The position numbers and the translations under genes were made by a program. From Phanerochaete sordida (Eukaryota > Basidiomycota > Agaricomycetes > Polyporales > Phanerochaetaceae), in NCBI GenBank assembly GCA_019973155.2, contig BPQB01000009.1:372001-436000 (forward strand): DNA of 64,000 bases, read 5' to 3'. Positions 33,238-43,200 of the stretch are shown here, piece by piece. The notes beneath the pieces are model-generated. The model was not told where the DNA came from. It did no database searches and worked only from the letters and a program-made list of their open reading frames with translations. The stretch's first letter is position 1, and each line of letters starts with the position of its first letter.

Positions 33238-34950
33238 ATGTCCCTGCTTCGCTTCAACTCCGCGGTGTCGCGCACCCTCGCCCAGCGTGTCCAGCACGTC
33301 TCGAGGGCGCGTTACCAGACGGGAACGACACCGCGGGGCGTGTCGGGAGGCATTCCGCCCCCGCTGAAGGGCATCAAGATCGTGGACCTCGCTCGGGTGC
33401 TCGCGGGACCCACAGCAACCATGCTGCTCGCGGACCTGGGTGCAGACGTGATCAAAGTCGAAGAAGTTACCAGAGGCGATGACACCCGTCTGTCTATCTT
33501 TGTACACGAGCGTCGCGATCTTGCTCACCGTTCGCAGGAGCCTGGTCGCCGCCGTCGGCTCCTAAGACCGAGGACGGTCCAGCACCGCACCTGCCGCCAG
33601 AGTCGGCGTACTTCCTGGCCGTGAACCGCAACAAACGTTCGATCACAGTCAACTTCAAGGAGCCCGAGGGCCTTGCCATTATACACAAGCTGATCTCTCA
33701 GGCCGATGTGCTCGTGGAAAACTATATTTCTGGCAAGCTCGCGACCATGGGCCTTGGCTGGGAAGACTGCCAGAAGATCAACCCACGCCTGATCTATGCG
33801 AGCGTTACGGGTTACGGACAGACGGGGCCGTACGCGAAGGCGGCGGGATACGATGTCATCATTGAAGCCGAGGCGGGACTCATGCACATGTACGTCTATC
33901 GGACGCGTCCGTGTCAGGCCTATTCTGACTTGGTCACAGTACAGGTGAACCGAATGGTCCTCCCTGCAAGGTCGGTGTAGCCGCTACCGACATCGCTACC
34001 GGTCTGTATGCCCACGGTGCGATCATGGCAGCGCTGCTGTCCCGGCAGCAAACAGGCCAGGGTGTGTGGATCGATTGCAACCTGTTCGAATCCCAGGTGA
34101 GTACTCGCACGAGAGCGCGCGGATGGAGACTGACGCTGTCCCTAGCTTGCTGGCTTGGCGAACATTGCTTCGAACTATCTCATTGCTGGTCAAGAAGCAG
34201 GGCGACACGGTACATCACATCCTTCCATTGTACCTTACCAAGTATTCCCGTGCAAGGACGGCTACCTCATGGTCGCCGCCGGAAATGAGAAACAGGCACG
34301 CTGCTACGTTACTTTCGTCCACTATATCTTCTCATGCGCGCGGTGTCTTTGCAGTTCGGGCTCTTGGCGACGAAGATTCTCCAACGTCCAGAGCTTATGA
34401 CAGACCCGAGGTTCAGTTCGAATGCCGCTCGGGTTGACCACAGAGCTGAGCTTGTGGACATCATCACCGAGACCTTGGTCAAGCACGACAAAGCTCACTG
34501 GCTGAAGGAGTTTGACGGCCTCGGGTATGTTACCCATACCGTGTTTTATTTTGCAGCAGTGACAGCCAGCTGATGCAACGTAGTGTACCTTTTGGCCCCA
34601 TCAACACCATCAAGCAGACGTTTGAACATCCACAAGCAGTCGCCCGCGGAGTAACAGTCGCAGTTGATGTACGCTTTGTGGTTCTGCTAGATGGTGCCTG
34701 GCACTGAGTTCCTTTTCCAGCATCCTCGTGCCGGAAAAGTGAAGATGGTCGCTCCAGCAGTAACTTACAACGGTCAGCGCATGCCCATCAACCGCCCTCC
34801 GCCCTACCATTCGCAGCACACGGATGAGGTATACTTTCCTTCGATTAGCTCCTAAGAATCTTTACTTATGCTCCGATGTCCCAGGTTCTTCAGGAGTTGG
34901 GTTATGACGCCTCGCAGATAGCAGAACTGCGAGAGAAGCGCGTTATCTGA
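33238..34950 (+). CDS. class III CoA-transferase, SUGCT-like, mitochondrial
   Basis: Eight exons: 33238-33487, 33538-33889, 33940-34096, 34146-34295, 34355-34524, 34584-34668, 34721-34828 and 34885-34950; 445 residues. The N-terminus is Arg/Ser-rich with a likely mitochondrial target signal. CaiB/BaiF landmarks: [37 protein letters not shown], and [16 protein letters not shown], whose last Asp (about residue 188) is at the family's catalytic position. The closest match I recognise is succinate-hydroxymethylglutarate CoA-transferase, which moves CoA from succinyl-CoA to glutarate-like acids ([24 protein letters not shown]). The exact acceptor is not proven. Intron 4 appears to be GC-AG (34296-34354); a GT donor at 34308 would add four residues. 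Confidence 0.88.
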
Positions 34951-35082
34951 GGCACCCTTGTCTCGAATACCAGCACATGCTATACTCAGCATGCCTCACA
35001 AGGAATTCTGGATATGTCTCATTATTACGCTAGAACGAAGCATACAAATACAAGGGAGACGCTACACGACTGTGCCGCAGAC

Positions 35083-36473
35083 CTACGCGAAAGACACCTG
35101 GCCCTCCGGTTTGGCGCTCGCGATGGTGCTCGCGAAGGAGCCGTCCGCGGGCGCGTGCGAGATGTCGGAGAAGAACGTCGACTTGGGCGCGCCGCTGAGC
35201 ACGGCGTCGTTCGCGGCGAAGTTCATCGACTCGAGCGGCACGGTCGTGCTGCCGGGGCCGCCGTCGACGGGCGGCTTGAAGATGCGCGCGTTCTTGCTGC
35301 GCGTGAGCCGCGAGTGCACGTCGTTCGACGTCAGCTGCAGCGCCGCGAGGATGATGATCAGCGTCGGCGTGATCGCCTGCAGCGCGCGGGTCAGCGGCGC
35401 GGGGCGCAGAGCGCGGTGGGACGCACCGTGAGCTGCGCGATCGGGTCGTAGATGATGTAGAACGCGTTCGAGCCGAGGAAGTACAGCGTGAGCTCGCAGA
35501 CGAGCGCGACGGAGTAGATCATCCCGCTCTCGATGATGATGACGAGGACGCGCCAGTACCGGAAGCTCGCGCTGCCGCCCCCTGCGCGGAACATGTACCT
35601 GCGAGGGAACCCGTCAACGGCCAGAGGGACGTAGGGAGACGCGAGGTGGCGCACCAGACGCGGAACGCGATGAGCGCGCACACAACGACGTTCGTGGCCA
35701 GCGACAGGCCGAAGAGCGAGCCGTTCCAGATCTGCAGGTTGTGCGCGAACGCGCTGTGCTCCTTCTTCGCGCGCGCGAAGAACACCGTCTGCGCGAAGCC
35801 GCAGACTGCGGTGATGTGAGTGCGATGCGGATGGCGCGTGCGCAGGTGTACTTACTCGCAGACGCGATGATGAGCAGGATCGGGACGATGGTCATCTTGA
35901 AGTCGCGGCCCCAGACGAGCCAGCAGCGCCAGACCTACACAAAGCGCAGCGGCGCGTGAGCACCCCGTGCTCGTCCCAAGTCATGCATCTCGCGAGACTC
36001 ACGACGACGCTGTCCCCGATGATCGACTAGAAGCACGGAGCGGGAGCGGTGAGTTTGATAGAAGCGACGTATGAAGCGGCTGTACGCACGTTCACGGTGT
36101 GTATCCCCACCTTAACGACGTTGGCGGGGATGGAGACGTCTGAAAAGAACGCGCCGGGGCCGCCGGGCTGGTCGCGCAGCACGATGAAGCCCTCGATGAG
36201 CCGCTGGAAGCCCAGCGAGACGTGCGCGGTGGAGAACGCGAACATGGTCATCGCGATGCCCACGAGCAGCTTGTTGATTTTTGGCGTGCGCCGCCGGATG
36301 GTGAGCATGGTCAGACACGCCAAAAAGAGCACGAAATTCATGCCTGGAAAAATGCGTCATGGCCGTCAGCACGCGGCGGGGCACACGAGCGCGGGCCGCT
36401 CACCGTAGAACATGGTCTCGAGCCAGATGGCGGACAGGTACGCCTTGTCGAGCGCGATGCCGGGCCCGGCCAT
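35083..36473 (-). CDS. seven-helix membrane protein of an Agaricomycete family
   Basis: Seven exons: 36473-36404, 36343-36090, 36026-36003 (a 24-nt microexon), 35934-35856, 35805-35655, 35598-35427 and 35376-35083; introns of 50-68 nt; 347 residues. Seven hydrophobic segments are visible, starting with MNFVLFLACLTMLTI and including the family landmarks SIIGDSVVVWRCWLVWGRDF and a last helix in ITPTLIIILAALQLT. The tail (about 250-347) is hydrophilic and Ser/Ala-rich, presumably cytosolic. Proteins with this layout are numerous in mushroom-forming fungi and have no known function; resemblance to receptors is only topological. It is convergent with the CoA-transferase gene (132 bp apart). Confidence 0.8.
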
Positions 36474-38146
36474 GGCGGTCGCAGTGCAATGCAGGAGGGA
36501 GTCGCCCGGAGCTGCAGCGCGGGCGGGCGGACGGTTATGTATGTGGTCGCGGTGCCTGCAATCAGATCAGAAATTGGCGAGCACCCGGCAAAGGCCATCA
36601 TGCGACGCCATCCAATCTGCTTCGCGGATGTCAGAACACGGGGTGCCACAAGGCTGCGGCCCAGAGAAGCCAGATCCTGATGAGCTCTTGGCCGCTGCTT
36701 GGCTGCACGCACGCCTTCGCCGTCCCGCCTGTCCACTGCCCCGTCCTCGAAGGTGATGTCTTGGCCTGCTTTCCACGGGTAGTCAGACAAGCACCTGTGG
36801 CGCGTCGCGCATGGCAGCAGGCCTGCATCAGCAGCGTGCCAGGAAATAAAATGAGGTGCCCGAAAAAGGGTGCTCGTCTCACACGGCGCAACGGACCCGC
36901 GCTTCACTTTGTGTTGCCGGGCAATGAGGACCTCTGCGTCTCATCGCACATTAACCAACAAACAGCTGGGCAGTGTTTTGGCTAGATGGTCAGCAGTGGT
37001 GTTCGCGGGGCTCATAGCCGCAGAAGAGCCCGTCGCTGTGCAGTCTGCTGCGCTCGCAGCGTCAGGATGCGCCCATTGAACATAATCAGGCACAGCCCAC
37101 CACGTTGTGTTCCCCAAGATGACCGGAAGCATGCACTGGTCATCGGTGGGAGCATCATGTAACTCCATTGCTCCTCTTGGCATCGCCCATCGCGTTCTTC
37201 AGACCGAGAACACCGCCGCGAGATGTTCGCCGCGGCGAGTACATTGCTAGCCATTCTTCGCTGGTTCTAAGTCGGCACCGACGAGCTTTAGAAGCTGTTT
37301 GCTAGATAATCAGCGGCCCTTCGGGAAGCCTGCGTGCCTAGCGTTCAGGGACAGACGTATCAAGGTGTGTTTTCCCACTCTGCTGAGATCCCGGCCCCGC
37401 CGGTCGAGCTAAACACGAACGTGCAGGCACGAACACTCGACGCCGCTGCTCACCGCGATGGCGCACAGCGGGTCGCGCCATGGACGACGCTTGGTCACGA
37501 CTTGGCGAGCGACAGCGGCGGGGGCGGAGACTCGGAGCGCCAGAGTGCGTCACCGCTCCGGGAGGCGGAGGTGCAGATCTTGATCGATCCTGCGTCCTTC
37601 GTGGCGTCCATCACAAGGTACCGTCCGTCGCCCGGGCAGTCTCACATTCGCGTCCACTTTCGGGAGCACAGCTTCCTCCTTTGGCCTTAGAATGGAGACC
37701 CTGAGTAGAACTTGTGCGATGAGAGCACGGTACTTCTGAATTTCACTTTACAGGGTTCTCCAGACGGCTGTGGAATGGCATCCAGCACAGAGAAAATATT
37801 GCGTTTATTTGGTGCGAAGAACAAAAGGGTATCAGTGCGCTGCTTACCAGCGACACCTTGAACAGGGCATGTACACGAATTTAAAATGTAAGCTACGCGT
37901 ATAAAGCACGGGCGAGCAGTAAATCAAGATACAACGGTCAGCGCACAAAAGCGACGACGAGCGACGCCGGCAAGACTGTACAGCTAGTTATGCACACACA
38001 AGCGCCTCGAGAGTCGAACGTACAACTTAAGAGCATTTAAGTTTAGGCGGAGTAGCACTGTCTAGGTAAAACTCGTCAGCACGCCATCAAAGCGCAGAGC
38101 GAAACGCAACTCACGAGTCCGAAAGCAACCATCACCGCCCCCATCT
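36474..38146. other. spacer without recognisable gene
   Basis: 1.7 kb between two minus-strand genes. Frames longer than 100 codons occur near 36340-36985 but overlap one another on both strands and have no domain. 37690-38100 is AT-richer and probably the 3' flank of the SH3 protein gene. No repeats or RNA genes noticed. Confidence 0.45.
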
Positions 38147-40267
38147 CTAATGCGACACCGTGCTCCCCCGCCGCGCCCCGCCGACATACGCGCTCAGCCG
38201 CTTCTCCGCAAGGAACGTCCCGAGCGCCTGGTACGGCATGCGCAGGCAGTCGATCGGGAACAGCCCGCGCGCGCCGCTCACGATGTTCTCCGCGTGCGCC
38301 CACCCGTCGTCGTACCGCCGCACGACGCGCAGCCGGTCGCCCGGCGCGACGCCCAGCTCGTCCGCGCGCCGCGGCACGAACGGCCGGCGCACGACCTCGA
38401 CCGCGCGGAAGTGCGCCGCGGTCGTGTCTGCCGTGCGGAAGCTCTCCGCGGAGTGCCCTGCGTCGCTGTCCGCGGGCTCGCCGTCGGCGCCGGGGTCCGC
38501 GAACGGGTCCGCGGCGGGCGCGCCGTCGGCGAAGGGGTCCGCGTGCGAGTGCGCGGTCGTGTAGTCGGACGTCGCGAGCGAGTCGGGCGACGTCGAGCAC
38601 GACGAGTGCCGCGGCGGCATCGGGAAGGCCCAGCTCTCGCTCGGCGTGAAGGGGCGCACGGAGAGCGGCGTCACGGGCGCGCTGTCGGGCGCGAGCTCCG
38701 ACGCGGGGAGGAAGAAGACCTGCGGCGCGGAGCCGTTGAGCGGCGTGTCGAGCGCGCTCGGGCCGCTCGACGCGGTGTCGTAGCTGCCGGAGCTCGTCCG
38801 GCTGCCGCCGCTCCGGAACGTCGGCGACGCGGGCGAGGCGGTCGTCGCGGCCGTGACGGGGAAGCTGATGATGTACGTGTTGTGCGCCGGTGGCGGCGGG
38901 TCGCGCAGCGGCCACTCGGGCGTGAGCGGCACAGGCGGCGGCGCGTGCGTCGAGAACGGGTCGGGGTTGTGCTCGTAGCTCGTGCCGAAGCTGCTTCGCA
39001 CCGACGGCGGGGGGTTCCCGTTCGCGCGGAAGTAGCCCGAGCTGCTCAGGCCGGTCGCGCCGTACACCGCACGGGGCTTCTCGCCCTGGAACCACTGCTT
39101 GCGGCGCGCGAGCCGCTGTGCGATCGCCCGGCGACGGCAGCAGAAGAACAGGAGCACGAGCACGAAGAGCGCAGCGAGGACGATGATGACCGCGAGGACT
39201 GCCGTCGAGAGTCCGTGGTGCGAATCGGAGCTCTCTGGGCCTGGCGCATTTCCACCTTGACCACCATTTCCACCGGACGAGCCGCCAGGGCCCAAGTCAC
39301 CGGTAGAGGCGCCATACGCACCGGTCGCGAGCGAGCCCGCGGCTGTGAAGGTCACCATAGTAGACGTCTGGGAGAACGGGTCTGCGATGCTGCTCTGCGT
39401 GGCGAGGTCGCTGCCTGGATTCGCCACCGCGTTCTGCGTCGGAACGGGCACGGGCTGCCCGTCTGGCAACGTCAACGAGCGGATGGGCTCCGTGCCAGTG
39501 ATGGTGAATGTTGGCAGTGGAGTGCGCGTTTCATCCCCTGATGCTGGTGCAGATGGCACAGAGTCGTCGGCAGCGCTCGACGGGATAGGTGCGGCTGGCG
39601 ATGCAGTCGGAGGCGCATCATTAGATGGGCCGCCAGTCGCTTGGTCGCCTGCTGGCCCGCTACTACTGCTGTCCGCGCTGTCCGCGCTGCCTGGTCTGGC
39701 TCCGCTGTCGCGGCTCGGAGGTGGTTGAGGAGGCAATGGCGAGGGCGCCTGTGGTGTTTGTGGGCCAGACGGAGGTACCGGAGACTGAGCCGGCGGTGTG
39801 TTCGGAGGCGCGGCAGGTTCAGCGGGTGCCGGAGATTGTGGTGCAAGCGCAGGGGGAGCGGACGGTTGAAGGGGGACAATGGGGGTTGGCGATGGGGTGG
39901 GAATCACAACAGGCACACTCGCAGGAAGACTAGGAGGGCTCACAGGCGTCGCAGTGGGTGTAGGGGCTCCCGGATCGCTTGTCGGCGCGGCTGGAGACGC
40001 GGGCGCGGGCGCGGAAGTGTGGGGTGGCGGCGTCGGGATGGGCAGAGAGATCAGCGGGGGCAGCGACGCAAGCGGGGGCAGGTTGGAAGGAAAGTTGCGA
40101 AAGTCCGACGCGGGCAGGCCAGCGACGAGGGGGTCGATGATCGGGCTCAGCAGCGGGATGTTCGAGGGCACGGGGATGGGCAGGTTGATGAGGGCGGGCT
40201 CGCGTGCGTCGAGAGCCTGGCCGTGCCGTGCCCTGAGCCTCTTCGTGAGGCGTGTGCCTGCATGCAT
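38147..40267 (-). CDS. single-pass membrane protein with Pro/Ser-rich ectodomain and C-terminal SH3 domain (Fus1-like layout)
   Basis: One exon, 706 residues from ATG 40267; the open frame extends to a GTG at 40453, which I do not use. Residues about 30-340 are extremely Pro/Ala/Ser/Thr-rich. One transmembrane helix lies at about 351-378 (TAVLAVIIVLAALFVLVLLF) followed by CCRRR. The cytosolic part is Ser/Pro-rich with DPFAD repeats and ends in an SH3 domain at about 617-676 (RRADELGVAPGDRLRVVRR, YDDGWAHAENIVSGARGLFP). A Pro/Ser-rich outside, one helix and a terminal SH3 is the arrangement of yeast Fus1, which acts in mating-cell fusion; in a basidiomycete the role could be hyphal fusion or polarity, which is inference. 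No signal peptide is evident. Confidence 0.8.
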   Translation of the reverse strand: MHAGTRLTKRLRARHGQALDAREPALINLPIPVPSNIPLLSPIIDPLVAGLPASDFRNFPSNLPPLASLPPLISLPIPTPPPHTSAPAPASPAAPTSDPGAPTPTATPVSPPSLPASVPVVIPTPSPTPIVPLQPSAPPALAPQSPAPAEPAAPPNTPPAQSPVPPSGPQTPQAPSPLPPQPPPSRDSGARPGSADSADSSSSGPAGDQATGGPSNDAPPTASPAAPIPSSAADDSVPSAPASGDETRTPLPTFTITGTEPIRSLTLPDGQPVPVPTQNAVANPGSDLATQSSIADPFSQTSTMVTFTAAGSLATGAYGASTGDLGPGGSSGGNGGQGGNAPGPESSDSHHGLSTAVLAVIIVLAALFVLVLLFFCCRRRAIAQRLARRKQWFQGEKPRAVYGATGLSSSGYFRANGNPPPSVRSSFGTSYEHNPDPFSTHAPPPVPLTPEWPLRDPPPPAHNTYIISFPVTAATTASPASPTFRSGGSRTSSGSYDTASSGPSALDTPLNGSAPQVFFLPASELAPDSAPVTPLSVRPFTPSESWAFPMPPRHSSCSTSPDSLATSDYTTAHSHADPFADGAPAADPFADPGADGEPADSDAGHSAESFRTADTTAAHFRAVEVVRRPFVPRRADELGVAPGDRLRVVRRYDDGWAHAENIVSGARGLFPIDCLRMPYQALGTFLAEKRLSAYVGGARRGSTVSH

Positions 40268-43200
40268 ACGTGTAAAGGTGAGCGACGAAAGAATGGAGTA
40301 GAGACCGTCAAGGCGAACGAAGGAGCCAGGGTAAGGAGTGTGGTGGCCGTCAGGGCGACGGCGGAGTAGGCTGGTCAGAAACGGGCTGTGGGCGTAGAGG
40401 ACAAGCCAGCCCGCGGGGTATTCGAAGCAAGGGGAGGCATCAAGGATGCACACGACGTTGCGGGCGCAGCGAGCGGATTATTCTCTGCTCCCGCCCCCGC
40501 AGGCCCATTCACTCTGCACGTGCTCGGCTCGGCGGCTGTTTGATCCTCGCCCGTTCTGCTTCTCTCCTCCCACCACATTTCTCCGCCCTCGCCTCGTCAT
40601 ATTCAATATCGTATTCGTTTAGCCTCAGCATCTCCCACCTCTCAGAAGGACTGCCGATGGACACCAGTCGCGCTGCCCGAGCCTCCCCTGCGACTATCGC
40701 GCGCGGCAAGCCCACCACCTCGTTCTGATCCACCTGTCCTCCTCGCACATGCGCGCATCTATCACCGCCAGCTGACAGCCTGTCAGGAAATACCAACAAC
40801 CTTGATGTGCGCGCGGAGATACTCGTCCTGACACGCGTGGGCAGCATCCTCTGTGAAAACCGCGTCATTGTCGGGCCTGTCCCTGACGACGTCCGTCGTT
40901 CCCGGTGAGTTGCTCGTATGCGTGGGATGCTCACCACGTCGGCATCAAACAGACCGACGCCCTCCCAGCAATACATTTTGGACACAGTCCATGCGGGTGT
41001 GGAGAGTTGCCACGGCAAGGCCCCTCATGTTACCGCCGTTGCTGCCGTGGAGGTGCAGAATCAGTAGTCCATGGTAACGGTGAGTGCGTTTGCAGTCCTC
41101 TCATTGGCCGCCTCGCAAAACTTATATTTGAAGCTTGTAGGACAGCTTTGACTTATTGCCATTGATTGAAGTGACCGCAGCGCAAATCCCAGTCAACGAG
41201 CTGGCCAGCATCGAAGCAACTTGCCGTCTCTTCGGCGATAGGCTTGTTGTGGATATGACCATACGACGCGTGCTGCGTGGTCGGGTGCAGAGACGGTGAT
41301 TATCATTGGCTGCCAATTGCGAGACCATGCTGGTGTCGTTGCTGGTACCTTAAACTCGCTCACACGCGAGCAGGACAGGCTCTGCGACCCCAGCGATTCC
41401 ACTCGCCAACGACATGCCGTCTCTACACTGATTCATCCTGGGTTTTGTATTGCATATTTGCGTGCTCTAGACGTCCAAATAGCTTGCGTCGATGTCTAGC
41501 TCGGGTCTACTGGAGTATCTCATCGCGAATGTTCACAGCGCGGGACGCGAGGCGCGGTCACGTGCTGAAGAGGTCGCGGCGTCGCGCGACGCGGTAGGAC
41601 GCGGTGCCCTCAATCTGACGTAACTCTACTGGACATCTGGAAGGCCGCATACCCAAACTAGACGATACTCTTGGACGACTTGATTTGGCGCTAGACTAAG
41701 ACCAGCCGAAATTGCTCTCTACGACACTCTGGCTCTCTAGATTGCCTTGTGCGGCTCGTTATTGGCGACCACCATCCGCTCTAGTATATCCGTATACTTG
41801 ACTGTGCCAATCTCGAGGTCACCACGACGAACTTGAGTCTCAAGTGTGTGGCAAGACTATCCAATAATCAACTCGGTGCGAATTTACTGTGAGCCTTAGA
41901 CTTGGCTTACGGATGCCAGTTTGAAGTCACGATCACTGGAGTTATGTTGGAATCATCACCTGGACATTTCAGAACATCCTGCGTGCACATAATTTTGCTC
42001 TTTAGCGTGTTTTTGCTTTATGATCCTACCACCTCAAGTGTAAAGTTGTGAACGTCGACGCGGATGATACGGCTGTCTGTTTTGCTGCTCTGATCGCCTC
42101 TTCAGCGCGGCGCGATCCATGTTTCGCTTGATCTGCCTCCTTGCGACATGAGTATATGACTGTTAAGCTGGCGAGCTGAGAGACGTAGGAGAGAAGTGGG
42201 TTCAGTGACTCTGTCTGCAGTTGCACTGTGCAGAATCTCAGCGGAGACTGATCACGTGATTCTCCCGTCGCCCTCCCGCGAGCCGGCGACCTGCTGTTCT
42301 CTCGTCTGACGCGACCGTCCAGGACAAAATGCACATTCTTCGTCCGCCTGCCCTCTGTGCACTCTGTCAGCGTGACCGCATCTCGCTCTAGCTCCTCCTC
42401 ATGGCCACTCTGCGGATATCGCTATCGGGTTCGTGTCGCAATCCAAGCTTAAGGTGCCCTAGGGCCTCATTCCGACGTACGGCACACCGCACAACCGACC
42501 TCATCCTGGCGCGGAACGTATTTGCACCTAAACTCTGGTACCCAAGCATGGTCGGAGGCAGTAGCTCGCCGGGACGTCTGTGGCAGGAGACGTAAGATGG
42601 GCTGGCGCGATGGCGGGAACGACCACTCGCAGAGTTCACGCAGCTGTCGTAGAAGGCACGGGTTTTGTATCTTCCAAGATCACTTCCATGCCTTTGAGCT
42701 CTGCATCTGTCTCATGTGCTTTCCAAGGTGAAATAAGGTGCTGTACTTCGTGTTGTGATGGCACGGTTACGAGACCTGCACGCGCAGCATTATGGCACGA
42801 CGGCAAGGGTCCCAGGTCGATCGCCGTGGATGTCGCTGCGGCAGGGCCGAGGTATGTGACGTCTGTGCACCTGAAGTCCTGAAATTGGTTTGAATCTTGT
42901 GCAGGCTCGGAGACCAGCGTAGCTAATCGATCCTGCTAGCAAGTCTCGAGACCAGGATTCTTCAAGTCTTCACGCTTCCCTGAGGAGGTTTATCACATGG
43001 ATGGCTGTGAAGCTTTCGGCACGAACGCTGTACATCGATTCACACACGGTATGTCCGTCAATGAATGTGAATGCGGCCAAGTCTGGGAGCTCACGTAACT
43101 GAACCGTGTTACAGTGCCATCCCTGACGCGGTGAAGCTACACATATCATCGCACCGAGGCCACCGGACATGGCCCCCTGCGAGGTCATCCGACCCGCGTC

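Noticed and set aside
40268..40453. N-terminal extension of the SH3 membrane protein to 40453
   Set aside because: The extension begins at GTG, not ATG; the first ATG in frame is at 40267.
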